A stretch of 64,000 nt of DNA from Thalassia testudinum. Its lineage: Eukaryota > Streptophyta > Magnoliopsida > Alismatales > Hydrocharitaceae. Each line of letters starts with the position of its first letter. Position 1 is the first letter of the stretch. The DNA lies in assembly GCA_037157565.1 (NCBI GenBank), contig JAZHRO010000026.1:34338501-34402500 (forward strand), in the 5' to 3' direction. Below, one piece after another: positions 9,250 through 20,941 of this stretch. Position numbers and translations under genes: made by a program. A model generated the notes under the pieces. The model searched no databases and was not told the DNA's origin. It saw only the letters and a list, made by a program, of their open reading frames with translations.

Positions 9250-11912
9250 TGTTACGAACGCACGGCTTCAGACGTTTTTAAGACGTCTGGGAGGTGTCCC
9301 AGACGTCTGGAACCCCTTCCAGACGTCTGGGATTCGGTTATTTTCGGCACACGTGTTTCGTCTGCACACCTGAGCGCGCAGACCTGCGAGCGTCTCTCTC
9401 TCTTTTTCCCTCTCCCTCCTGCGCCCTCTGTCCTGCTCTCTCTCTCCTCCTCGCGCGGCCTTAAAAGGCCACACCCTCCCCCTCACTCCCGTCACCTCTG
9501 CCCACTTTCCTCTTCTCCTTCCAGCCGGTGCACGAGAGCGAGCGCGAGTGAGCGTGGGAGGAGGTGCTGCGCGTGGGAAGAGGTGCTCGGCCGAGAGGGC
9601 GAGCTCGCCGGGGCTGCTAGGGTCGGCCGGCAGGGGAAGCAGCGGACGCGAGGTGACGCGAGAGGCCTAATGTGGCTCGAGCAGCAGGCAGACAAGTCGC
9701 GGCGCGGCCGAGCGTCGCGAGCGGAGGGCGAGTCGCGCCCTGATTCTGGAATTTTCTCCATAATCAGACGTCTGGGCTTACAACCAGACGGTGGGGAGGA
9801 CGTCTAGAGGACAGTCCAGACGTTTGAAAGGTGAGTTTTTCCATCTTTCTTCCTCTTCTTCGACTGACCGTACTAAGAGAGAGAGGAAATGGGTACGCGC
9901 AGGTTCTGAGATTCGCATCCAACGCGAATCAGACGTCCAGCTATAGTGCCAGACGAAAGGAACGACTTCCAGACGTCCGGGGTGACCATCGGACGTCTGA
10001 GAACTAGGCCAGACTCCCCCGCAGGCTTCTAGACGTCTGAGAAACCACGCAGAGCAAAGGTAACCTCTGATCCACTTTTTAAGACATCTGGAAGAGGTTC
10101 CAGACGTCTGATTTTGCACTGTTTCGTCATTTTCGACCCATTTAGGGCCCGTTCGGAGTTCATTTTTAGCATTTCGAGTTGCGTGCTTTTTGGAATTACA
10201 TCCTCTACCTATCTACAGTAGTTGTATACTGTTTTGAGAAACTCCTTGTGTTTGATCCTTGTGATAGGACCCCGTTCCATTACAGTCTCGGGAGTTGCAG
10301 AGGCATGCGGGATTCCCGACCACGCCCCCAGTACTCCTGTTGTAACCGGTAGAGTGGCTTTTAAGTTTATTAGTATAATCTGTTAATTATGGAACCATAA
10401 ATAGAACCTAGGACATTGCATGAATCCTAGGAATGAGAAACTAGAATGAATGGTAGATCCCAGGGTGTTGCATGAATCCCAGGGCTGGAAAACTAGATTG
10501 TATGATAGATCCTAGGGTATGGCATGAATCCTAGGATGGGAAGAACTAGTGGAATATATGAATATTGCAGTCTTGGAAAATGTGGAAAGGAAATAATAGC
10601 TACCTGTAAATTGGTTTAACAGCTGCCTATTATGAATAAATGAGCATGTCTGGGAATATGGGATGTATGAATGTGAAACTGGGAAGGTGAAACTTGAAAT
10701 TGCTGAGTTAAAAGAACTGGAACCCTACGGGGAATTAGGAGTGGAACTCCTGGAAAGAGAAAGGAATGGGATTGAGAAAGAAAGACGTGGTAGTGTGCTG
10801 TCTCTTGGGTACGTAGTACCAAGGGAAGTACCTGTACCTGTTTAGTGCAGAGCGGAGCCAGTCGCCCCAGGGACACAGGGTTAGGACTGGCCACTTTGTA
10901 CTGACTTGCTGGCCCTCATGTATGTAGTACCGAGGAGAGCTGCTAGTGTAGGGAGGTACTAGCTACCCCACGGGCCTCGGGGTTCTGCTAGCCTCCTACA
11001 CCGACTTGTTAGGCCCACTGGGCAAACCAGGGTAGTCAGGCGAGGGTGCGCGGACTGTGGAGGGGCAAGGCCCCTGTTTGGTTACTGTGGAGGGGTTGGA
11101 CCCCTGTTACTAAGAGGGCTCTACCCTGTACTGGTTCCGTGCTGTTCTTTGGCGCACCCGTTAACGGAAACGACTGACCGCGTGCTTGTGCGTGTTAGCT
11201 ACCTATGCGTTTATCGCGCGTGCCGTTGTCACCGTTACGTCTGTCCGTGACCCTGGGGTGGTTGACTGAGATTAGGATCACCACGGGGGACTCTCCCGAC
11301 CAAGAGAGCACCACGTGCTACTTCTACTGTTCGGAAAAGACTGCAATCAAGATCGTTCCCACGAGGAACATTCGAGATCAAGTGAAGGATCTGAGAAATA
11401 GATAAATTGTGAGACAATAGAAAGACGTAATTAAAGAAAGTAACAGAACATAACAGCTACTGTACACTCTACTGTTTCTTTTGTTTTAGTTGCCACTCTA
11501 CTCAGCGTTTTGCTGACGTGTTACACTCGTTACCTTTCAGGACCAAGTGTTGAGCAGCCAGGGTCAGCGGCTGCAGAGGACGCTGGGCCGAGTAGGGTCC
11601 AGTAGAGTTACCACTGTTCTCTTGTACCTCTTTTTGGTTCCACTGTAGTGAGTAGTTCTTGTTACCGCTGTACTTTTCTTTACCTGCAGTTTCATATTAT
11701 GTTGTGAATGTTGTTCTACTGTTGTGGTGGTATATACTGTAGTGGTTTCTTTCCTTACTGCTGTATTTTCTTACTATTAGTTATATTCATGCTGAATGTG
11801 ATTTATTTTACTGCTCTTTTGGTTACTTCCTCGTTGGACGACCAGGTCTTGAGATTAGTCGAGTCGGTCCGGTTCTCGTGTCTCGTAGGGACTCGAGAAT
11901 CAGGTCGTTACA
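9250..11912 (+). repeat. G1 3' LTR
   Basis: 2663 bp, begins TGTTACGAACG and ends GTCGTTACA. Carries the GACGTC dyad clusters (9270-9328, then about 9766-10110), the TTAAAA promoter candidate, the 52-bp units near 10405-10550 and the GTTAACGGAAACGACTGACC block near 11160. Followed by TSD TGCTC. Confidence 0.92.
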
Positions 11913-11917
11913 TGCTC
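11913..11917. other. Target site duplication of G1 (right copy)
   Basis: TGCTC, identical to 2601-2605. Confidence 0.9.
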
Positions 11918-12262
11918 ATATCATGTTCGTAAGAGAGGGAGAGAGTATGCGTATAAGGGCACCCAACGCCTAACGACTGGTGGGGATAGATGAGAAAAAC
12001 CTTATATGGCGCTGCAGGCGATCTCACGCCACCGATGTGGCGCTAAAGAAAGCACCCTTCAGGCACTGCCGTGTGCGCAGGATGCTACACTAATTTGCAA
12101 TTTTTGGCCCTCAATTTGAGGACCATAAATAATTTTAAAGTAAAAGTAAATTATGAGATTTTAAAGCCCTTACATAGAGCTACATAATTATGTAGTTAGT
12201 TTACAAAAATAAGTTAGTTTATTATATAATTAAATTAGGTAAAGTTGATTGTTTATAGAAGT
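11918..12262 (-). mobile_element. Block B, inner part
   Basis: Resumes the B block after G1. ACAAAAATAAGTTAGTTTATTATAT near 12205 and GGCCCTCAATTTGAGG near 12106 have reversed counterparts at about 15745 and 15845. No ORF. In the reading as a - strand LTR this would be its 5' end, but the TGATGAG start seen in the B' copy is absent here. Confidence 0.5.
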
Positions 12263-13640
12263 TAAATTAGAGTTTAATTAGCTAATTATGGTATAAATTA
12301 GTTAATTAATTATCAAATTAACTTAGTACAGCATTAATATACATGATTAATTATTTATTACATATTTTTATGATATTTTATAAGGTTTATTTTAATCTAT
12401 ATAGATTTAAATACATGTTTTAGTTAGTTATAGATATAAATAAGCTATAGATACTATAATACAGTATAATATGATATAAATAAGTTGAAAATACTTATTA
12501 TAACATATTACAAGTATACAATATATGTTATCTTAGTATTAACTTAATTTACTAATTTATTTTATTTTAACTTAATAAATTACAAAATTAACTTAATAGC
12601 CTAATTATTTACTGTATATATATAATTATATTACATTACAAGTATTATATGATACATAATACATATATAAATACATATTTATAGTATTGGGTATAGATAT
12701 GTACATATAACTATGTTTATATAATTACTTAGTCATTTTACATTTAAGTTATATAAATTAATATAAAATCATACAATAAAGTTATATATACATTAACCTA
12801 CTCTAAATACTTAATTTACTATATAGAATACATATATAAGTTATTTGTTGATATTTTATACATATTATACAATATTTACATATAGCTTAGATTTAATTAC
12901 TATATACATAGTATACATGGTATTTTTAATAGTTTTTAGGGTTTTTCTATTTTTTATAGGTTTTACATATTTAGTAGAGATAAGGGAAGAGAGAGAAAGA
13001 ATGAGATGAGAGAGAAAGAGATGTTTTTGGTGTTTTTGAAGTTTGGTTCTTTTATTAAGTTTCAAGGTATACTAAACCGTCGGCTGATATATTCTACCAA
13101 GTCGAGGGTTCAGAATGCCTTAAAACTTGGCATACACTAAAAATATACTTAATATTGACCAAGAAAGGTTTATTGTATTTTTTTAGAAATTTTTAAAGTT
13201 TTTTATTTATTTACAAAGTTTAGCAAGTAAGGCCTTGTAGAGAGTTCTCAAAAAGAACCTAAGGCCCTAAAACCAATTCTAGTGGCTAGAATAATAGTTA
13301 AAATGCTCCAAAACATCCAACACACTAAATTACATATGTTTGAACATTCAAGCAAATATTTATCTCTCATTTCACTAAGATTTCAGTTTTTGACAGATAC
13401 GCAATTCAAATGGCTGACAAATATATTTAAAACTTGAAATCAAAGCATCCAAATAAAATTTCTACGTTATATCAGTACATGAATGCTTGCTACAAATAAT
13501 TCTAACACTCAAACCCAACTGAAACACCTCTGATCAGATTCCATTCTAGTCAAGACAGTGGTTGCTGGATTGAGCTTCAAAATAGCAACTAATTGCTGCT
13601 CAAATTCAACAGCAAAGGATACTGCAACTTATCCAAAATT
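12263..13640. repeat. Arm A', inverted copy of arm A
   Basis: Reverse complement of 1-1362 with moderate identity, recognisable from the TATAAACAATCA word at its B-side end to the CTGTTGAATTTGAGCAGCA region at its far end. It may continue beyond 13640, but the matching part of arm A would lie outside the window. Confidence 0.6.
13056..13130. repeat. Imperfect hairpin in arm A'
   Basis: Arms of about 31 nt around a 14-nt loop. AAGTTTCAAGGTATACTAAAC on one side pairs with the complement of AAGTTTTAAGGCATTCTGAAC on the other. Homologous to the hairpin at 481-552. Confidence 0.65.
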
Positions 13641-15676
13641 AGATGCTTTACTTGTCATCAGACGTCTTACATTTCAGAAGTGGTCACTGCTGCTATTTCA
13701 GTAGCAATGGTAGCTGCAGTTGTCTTTGAAAACCAACTCAAATCAGACCTAAGAAGGTCTGATCTAAGGCACACTAAATCCATAAAAACACATCTGGCAA
13801 ATTTGTCGAAAATCCTTTTAAATTCAACATTGAAAATATGAAAATCCATTGATGAACAACATTTCCCAAATTGAATTTTGTGTACATCCACAAACCCATG
13901 TTGCCCTGATTTGGGTTGTTTAATGTGATTTGATATCTGAATAATCATCTAATATACTTAAACACCATTGATTGGCGTTCAAGATGACCTAGTGATTAAC
14001 TTAGAATCAATTGGGTCCTTGTTTGACCTCAAATTAGTCTTACTAATTATCCTTGTGCAAACTCTCAAAATAACACTTAAATTAAGTGCATGCTCATCCA
14101 CACATTAAAAACCAAATCCAAAACATTGGATTCATTGCATGACACTTAATTAAGCAATTAAAACCTCAAGAAGCTCGATTGAATCCGATAAAACCAAATG
14201 ATCACAAAATCATGAGATTTGGCATTAAAAGAAAATCTGAAAGAAATCGAGCAATTCGGGATAGTAAAACCATATCGGAAGGTCTTTGTGGATTTATGGA
14301 GTGAGTGGGAGACCCCTCAAGTGGGTTTTTAGGTGCAAATTCATATCTAGAAGCCAAGGCTTCAGATCTGAATTTGAGCTTGATGTAGGGGTGGATTATG
14401 AATAAAATTGCAAAGAAAAATCAGAAGCAAATCATGAAGCGAAGAGAAAGCTGTATCCGTCAAAATGGTGGTGGAAAAATACCTCTCTTATCTGAATTGA
14501 TCAGAGAGGGCGGAGTGGACCTACACTAGTCTACACCTAACTAAACTAAACTGACATCAGAATTTTGATTTCTAACATCTAACCTACTCCTAAATTACTC
14601 TAACACTGCAACTAATTTGAAAAGCAGGAAATCCTAATCTAACAAGAGGAGTGGGGTTTCCTGGATCCAAAGCCGGCGACTAAGGAGGAAGAATGGGGGA
14701 GATCTCCAGCGAGTGAAGAGCCCACAAGAGGAGCTCCAGGGTCGTCCTTAGGCATACGTCATCCCTAGCAACGAGGAGGAATGGGAGGTGAAAAACCACA
14801 CCACTGTCACAGTTGTGGTGAGTGAAGGGGTTAGGAGAGCTAGAGAGGATGAAAGGATTACCTCAAGAAAGTAGGAGGGGAGGTGATCTACATGCGCTCA
14901 AGCTCAGGGAGGGACTTAAGTAGCCAAGGTACTAAAAGTGAGCACCACAGTGGTGCGATTTGGCACCTAGGGTATGGGTAGCTGGGATGAGAAGAAGAGT
15001 GTGGGCGAAGTACCAATCCAAATTACAATCGTTGGATGGGATCTGGGCAAGGTGGTGACCTCACACGTCGAAGCGTGCAAAGCTTCGTTTGGATTAGAGC
15101 CACAGATTTAGAGACCAAGGGATGGATGGCCAAGATTGGTCAAGTTCATGAGGTGTTATAGTGTCCCACACGGCATCAAGTGTATTGAAAGAATTGCTTT
15201 GAGGTCCTTATGGGTGAAGGAGTAAAAGATTTGCATAGAAGCCCATAAGTGGCGAGAAAGGATATCAGAGCAGTCCTTAGGTATTGCAAATAGGCCCCTG
15301 TAGCTTACAAAATGGTCCCTAGAAGGTTTTTAAATGAATAAAATGTATTTGACCTTGGACCTATATGTAATCTAATAAATGCAAGGTATTAAAGATGTCC
15401 AAATGCAACCAAGTTTTTATTTAAGCCTAATTGAACATTAAGGAAGTTAATTTTACTTTTGATTTTAACTTTTGGACTCAAATATTTGTTCAATTTGCAA
15501 ATGGATCATTATTTTACAATAATGAATAGAATACCTCATTTAATAACCTAATTTTGCATTTTTAACACAGATTTGATGTTTTAGGTCTTTTTTCTTATTT
15601 CCCACACATAACCCTTTTCATGTGTTAATTTAATAGTTTTAACCTAATTTCTAGCTTAACTTGAGCATTTTAGTTA
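13641..15676. other. Unclassified 2-kb stretch between A' and B'
   Basis: No ORF or known domain. The right part (14280-15300) is less AT-rich and, on the - strand, reads like leader or LTR sequence with pyrimidine-rich tracts. The end next to B' shares the palindrome at 15677-15696. It may be a decayed LTR in - orientation, or flanking DNA into which B' inserted. Confidence 0.3.
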
Positions 15677-17105
15677 TGATGAGCCACACCTCATCAATAA
15701 ACTGTAAATTTTAGCCAATTTTATTATATAATTAAGTAACTTATTTTTGTAAAGTAATTACATAATTATGTTACCCTATATAAGGGCTTTCCATTTATAT
15801 AATTTATTGTAAATTTGGTAAATTTTTGGGCACTCAAATCGAGGGCCAAACACAGCATCCTAGGACGCAATCTCACATGCTGTGCAATGCTCAATTGGGC
15901 ACCGGTTAGTCCCACATCGTGCGCTGAAGAATGCACAACTAGGTATAAAATGTATTTGTGAAATGGCCTCTGCAATCGACATGCGCCGAGTGCACCATAC
16001 ATACCATACCCATGCATACATGATTTGAGCACGTACTGAGCATATTCGATACAGTGCTTGGGCCAGGGGCCATGCGCTGTAGCAGGGCCTAAATGGGCCC
16101 AATGTGGAACCTGAACTGGATAAAATACACTAAATTAAACAATAAGGCTACCTCACTAGTAGTGGTCTAGTCCCACCTTTCGAAGTGCTGTGTATCCCAT
16201 GAAAATGAGCCAGCCCACCCATTAAAAGCCAAATTTTGGGCTGAGGGTTGTTGAACCGGTCTGATGAAGGTGTTGCAATAAAAATGACTACGTATGTGAG
16301 AACAAAAGAGAGGTGTTGAGAACACTTGTGTGCATACGTGTGTGTTGTGTGCATGTATATATGTATAAGTGTATAAATACATATGTATATAAATAATGTA
16401 ATTAAATAAGTATATGTATAAATAATGTATACTGTAATATATATGCATATAGGATATATGTGTAATATAAGTATAGTATAATATGTTTGAGCTCTCATAT
16501 GTATACAACACTTAGAGCTTTTGTAACAGTTGTGTCCGTTACTATATATATAGATATGTCAGTATAGATGACACTTTTTGCCTTAGGTTATGTATATAGT
16601 TTACTAAGGTTTTACTGACGTATATATATGTTACTGTATATGTAATGTATATTACTATAGATATTAGTATGTTAATATAATTTAGTATAGTATATATTAT
16701 TAGCTACTTTTGCACCTATACTTAGGTATTACTTATACTACTGTATATAACTAATATAGAGTAATTATATATAGTTTTCTTTATACTTATTTGTGTACAT
16801 ATGTTTTCAAGAATTGTAATGTGTATTAACTAGTTCTTTTGTAAATAATTAACCCAATTCTTTCATTCATTGATTTATTTATTTATTTTGTTAATAAAAT
16901 CAACATTTTTGAAATTAAAGAATATTTTTGAACGTAGAGAGTGATGTATATCAATAACTGCCACCCATTGAATGACTTGGAAACAAACTAGTAAAAATTG
17001 TAAATAAATAAAATTGACGCGATATCGATTTGCATTCGTGACATTTATAGTACAACAACGACTTTTAGTTAAACATTTTTAATGCAGCCTGGTCAGCAAT
17101 GATCA
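15677..17105 (+). mobile_element. Block B': LTR-like sequence, + orientation
   Basis: Starts TGATGAG within a palindrome (TGATGAG, 6-nt loop, CTCATCA) and ends GATCA at 17105. A TATAAAA box is at 15944-15950. The TGATGAG start matches that of the solo Athila-family LTRs S1 and S2. Immediately downstream is a PBS-like sequence. It is an inverted, diverged copy of the B block at 1363-12262. No coding capacity; at most a solo or truncated element. Confidence 0.5.
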
Positions 17106-17111
17106 TATTTT

Positions 17112-17129
17112 TGGCATCATTGCTGGGGA
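17112..17129 (+). promoter_or_regulatory. Athila-type primer binding site, degenerate
   Basis: TGGCATCATTGCTGGGGA follows the B' LTR end by 6 nt. The H1 element has TGGTGCCGTTGTTGGGGA at the same place after its LTR. The differences are mostly C-to-T or G-to-A type. Confidence 0.5.
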
Positions 17130-17324
17130 CAAAAACCCATCAACATTGTTTTATTGTGATTGTTTGACAATTGTCACAGAAAGTCAATTAATGGAGTAGG
17201 ACAGGGGGTAGGAGTTAAGGCATAGGTTTAGATTTTTTATCTTTTCGTTAGTTAGGTTTTGTATTTTTCTTATGTATATTTTGACATTATAACATACTCT
17301 TTTCATTAGGTTTATATATATATA

Positions 17325-17425
17325 TTTGTTGTATGTTGAATGTTTTATGTTGCATGTTGTATGTTGATGAAATTTTTATATTGTGTATGTTGTATGTTTT
17401 GTATGTTGCATATGTTTGCAACATT
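17325..17425. repeat. TGTATGTT-type tandem words
   Basis: Repeated GTTGTATGTTG and GTTGCATGTTG words over about 100 bp, a degenerate microsatellite. Confidence 0.6.
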
Positions 17426-17454
17426 ATATAAAGAAAAAAAATACACATATATAC

Positions 17455-17808
17455 AGGACGGTTATATTAGAATCATTGTTTATATATACATGACGGCTAT
17501 GTTCCAAACCGTCGTGTAGTACAGTACACAACGGTTTAACAACCGTCATGTATGGTTCATGTGTATCATGCACAACAGTTATCAAAACGGTCATTGAATG
17601 GTACTTAATGGCACTTTGTAATATAACTATCATTTGTAAAAGAGAGACAACGATTTCTAGAACAGTCGTGTAAAATACGACGGTTTAAAATCAAAATCGT
17701 CATGTATATGCTAATACGACACACACTTTCGCGATGACAAAATACAACGGTTTTGACTGAATAGGCAACGATTTTCAACCATCGCGAAAAGTAATCATCC
17801 TAGAAGTG
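17455..17808. mobile_element. CACTA-like transposon terminus with subterminal repeats
   Basis: Read on the - strand the block starts CACTTCTAGGA at 17808 (CACTA family termini usually begin CACTA or close variants), followed by many short subterminal motifs in both orientations: CGACGGTT, AACCGTCATGTA, CAAAACCGTTG, CGCGA. Such clustered 10-15-nt motifs are binding sites for TNPA-like proteins in known CACTA elements. The other terminus and any transposase are not in the window, so the element, if it spans leftward, exceeds 17 kb including G1. Confidence 0.6.
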
Positions 17809-17824
17809 AAACCCAGTCCCAGTC

Positions 17825-17950
17825 GAATTTGGCATATATGGCACACTCTCCTACTAAGGGTAGAGGAGTCTGTGAGAGTCATTCCTTAACGGGGGTGGTT
17901 AGGTTAAGTAGAGGCCGATCGAAATCTCTTTCTATTACCCTTTCTTAATG
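17825..17950 (+). pseudogene. LINE1 ORF1 C-terminal tail
   Basis: An open frame reads into TAATGAAG, the overlap at which ORF1 stops and ORF2 starts. It has Ser, Arg and Gly-rich composition typical of the C-terminus of plant LINE gag-like proteins (for example SPTKGRG and RLSRGRSKS). The N-terminal part, including any zinc knuckle, is not present. It would lie left of the CACTA terminus if that element inserted here. Confidence 0.45.
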
Positions 17951-18910
17951 AAGTGACTTTTTATGAATTGTAGGGGCATTCTTAACGATCCTACTTTGAG
18001 CTGGGTTAAAGCTATGATTCGAGATTATCATTTTGATATAATATTCCTTTTTGAACCCTTTGTTAACCCATCCACAATAAGTTTTGTCAAGGATTCCATA
18101 TCTTTTGACTTCTATTCGGTTGACCCTTATGCTCCCAATATTTGGTGTTTTTGGAGAGGGTCTCTCATGATTTCTCCCATAAATACTATATCTCAAGTCT
18201 TGATTGTTACCTATAAATTCCAGGAGAAGCTTTTGATTGTTTCTGGGGTCTATGCTTCTTATGATGCGAAGAGCCACATGGGATTGTGGAATCACCTCAA
18301 TGGGTGCTCCCCTTCATCCTACCCTTGGATCATTGGTAGGGATTTCAATTGTACTTTACATCCCCCTTTCAGGAATTCCAGTTTATTTCCTTGAGTACAT
18401 TTATTGATGATGAAGCTCTTCTGTACCTTCCTATGGGGGGTAATCAATTATCATGGTGTAATGGGAAGAGAAGGAGCACCAGGATCTACCAAAAGCTCGA
18501 TTGTATTTTAGTCAAGGTGAATTGTATGGTACTTATCCCTTTGGGTAATTACCTTTTTCAATGGAACTCTGATCAAGACCCTATGATTCTTACCAATCAG
18601 CCTTCTCGACCTTGTCCTTTCGGTTTCCAAAATATGTGGATGCGGGATGATAAATTTCAGGATTTTGTGACTTTAATCTGGGGTCAACCTCTGGTTGCCT
18701 CCTCCCACTCCCATTCGTCACCCTCTTTCTCCTCTCATTCTTCGTTTGTTCCTCCCCTATCCTTGTCTGATTACCCAATCAACCCCATGTCCATTTTGTG
18801 CTCTAAATTTTCCATTCTAAAAAAGGAACTCAAAGTGTGGAACATATCGACTTTGGTGACATTCACATGCTGGTCGAAAACCTGGAGAGTCTACATGATG
18901 ACCTAGATTC
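17945..18910 (+). pseudogene. LINE1 ORF2 endonuclease (APE-type)
   Basis: Starts with MNCRG and includes DIIFLFEP, GVYAS, the WIIGRDFNC motif and, after a frameshift near 18390, GGNQLSWCNGKRR and KLDCILV segments. These are the landmarks of apurinic-like endonucleases that nick target DNA for LINE insertion. The early codon TGA at about 17950 and the frameshift make it inactive. Confidence 0.75.
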
Positions 18911-18984
18911 AAAATTGTCATCCCAATGGGATGAAATTGTGGCTCCTAAGCACAATGACGTTCACACTTAACTTGATGATGCCC

Positions 18985-20941
18985 TGGCTAAGTTCAATGA
19001 TTTCTTGCTTCAAAAGGCTAAGATTGATTGGATTAGGAATGGGGAAGGGAACAATATATTCTTCTATAAGACTATCAAAAATCATTTTGAAAAACATTCC
19101 CGCTCATCCTTTCCAAATTTAGTAGGATTAGGTTCTTGGTCAGATGCCGCTAGAAAAACCTCTACCTATTTTGAGAATTTACTTCAATGGATACTATTGA
19201 TGTCAACGAGTTCCTTGAAGTGATTCCTCTTATCATCACTGATAGTGAGTCCACTGTCCTTACGAGTTTGCCCTCTGAGGAAGAGATTTTTGAAACTCCA
19301 TCTCCAATATCCTTGAACAAAACTCTTTGACAAGATTGATTCAATGTCAAATTTTTTATTAAATTCTAGGATATTATTAAATCTAATTTTACTGTGGCAA
19401 TCTATAATTTCTCTTGTGCCCAAAAAACACGATGCTCTAGAATTATCCAATTATAGGTTGATCAGTTTGTGTAATGTGATATATAAGATTGCCTCTGGAA
19501 TTTTGATAAATCGAGTGGTTACGATGCTTCCTAAGATCATTTCTCCCGAACAAGTTGCTTTTATCAAGGGTAGATTGATTTTTATCACATTTTGACCACC
19601 TTTGAGCTTACTTAGAGAATTGATCGGAAGGTCTTTAGGTCCAATGTCATTCTTCAACTTGATCTTGAGAATGTCTATGGTTAGGTCGAGTGGGAAGCTC
19701 TATTTCAGATCTTGTGAAAATTTGGTTTCTCCCTTCAATTTTTTAGTCTTGTTAAGAGTTTTGTCCAACATGAGGGGCCCTATGTTCTAGTGGATGGAAT
19801 TTTGACTCCATCCTTTAAGGTCTCTCATGGTCTCCACCAAGGGGATCCCCTCCCCCCTTTGTGTTTGATATTTTCATGGAACCTTTTATCCGAGGTCTTA
19901 AAAAGCCAATGTTTGAAGGTAAAATTGCTCCATTCTCGAATTAAGAGGGTTGTCCAACCGCACATTACTCTTCTTTATGCTGACGATATCATCATTTTCC
20001 TTAATGATAATGTGAGGTTTGTTTCTTTTCCATCTCATTTCCTTAAATCCTATGAAAGGGCCTTTGGTCAAAAGGTTAACTTACCTTAAAACTTTTGCTA
20101 AGTTGGTAGTAATCTCCTAATGGGAAGACTCTCGCAAATCCTTTCGATAACGTATATACCTTGGTTGTCCCATTTTTCCTAGTAGATCAAAAGTTTCTTA
20201 TTTTAACTATATTGCAAAGAAAATTCATTCTAAGCTCTCTGGATGGAAAGCCAACTTGTCATCCTTCTTGGCTAGTCTCTTGCTAATTAAGCATGCCTTG
20301 ACTTCTGTCCTGATACATATTCTATCTATGTTGGATGTTCCAAATATTATAATCCGAAAGATGAAATCCTATTTTTCCAATTTTTTTGGTCTTCCTTTAA
20401 GCCTGAGCATCATCACCATTGGATTTCTTGGAAAAAGATTTCTAGACCTTGCGAATTAAGGGGTTAGGTATTAGGGACCTTCCTTTTTTCATCAAAGCTC
20501 TTACAACAAAGCGATCTTAGAATATAATCTTTGGCAACTCTCTGTACTACTAGCCAATGAGGGATATTTATGGGGCTTTTGATAATATGAATGTTAATTC
20601 TAGCTAGATTTCTTTCCCTCAAGGACGTTTATTTGGAAATGAGATCGTATACCTGTTGGAAATTGCATGAAGGGAAAATGGATTTTTGGATTGATGCATC
20701 AATTGGTGATTCCCCTTTGAAAGATTTTCTCCTAGATTATATCCACCACGCTTCCATCTCGATTAGAGATATGATTCTCAATCAGGTGGGTAGTAATTTA
20801 ATATCTTACATCCCTACTTCCATTAGGGAGAATATTGAGAATGTTTCTTTTGACTCTCTTAAGGATGCTCCTATTTGTACCCCTATCCCTTCTGGAAATT
20901 TTTTTGTTGCTTTGACTTACACTCTCAATTTTAAACATTTC
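18985..20941 (+). pseudogene. LINE1 reverse transcriptase
   Basis: KIDWIRNGEGNN (about 19020), then LVPKKH and ISLCNVIYKIASGILINR (19410-19520), then GLHQGDPLPP near 19835 and the catalytic LLYADDIIIFL near 19972. Downstream are SGWKANLSS and LIKHALTSV, the thumb region. Frameshifts occur between blocks. It ends abruptly where S3 is inserted. Confidence 0.78.
20937..20941. other. Probable TSD of S3 (left)
   Basis: ATTTC before the LTR and ACTTC after it (23645-23649): four of five bases agree, the difference being one transition. Confidence 0.6.

Larger units (their letters stand above)
2606..11912 (+). mobile_element. G1, Tekay/Del-type Ty3/gypsy retrotransposon
   Basis: A near-complete 9.3-kb element: truncated 5' LTR, gag-pol remnant in one reading frame, intact-length 3' LTR, and a 5-bp TSD. 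The polyprotein order is gag, protease, RT, RNase H, integrase, chromodomain, as in chromoviruses. The protease DSGATHSF, the RT FIDD box and a C-terminal chromodomain-like segment ending near YPELF point to the Tekay/Del lineage. Defects are one large deletion spanning the LTR/PBS/gag start, several in-frame stops, and substitutions of key residues. Non-autonomous now. The G2 element in this window belongs to the same family in opposite orientation. Confidence 0.92.

Noticed and set aside
13641..15676. Possible host gene exon between A' and B'
   Set aside because: Less AT-rich, but no open frame above chance, no splice-site pattern with coding potential and no recognisable domain.
16148..16511. 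Tyr/Ile/Thr-rich frames on the - strand
   Set aside because: Translation of TATA/CACA simple sequence in block B'.
17460..17720. tRNA or snoRNA from the paired ACGGTT motifs
   Set aside because: Short motifs repeat in both orientations without cloverleaf or box C/D order. They fit CACTA subterminal repeats better.
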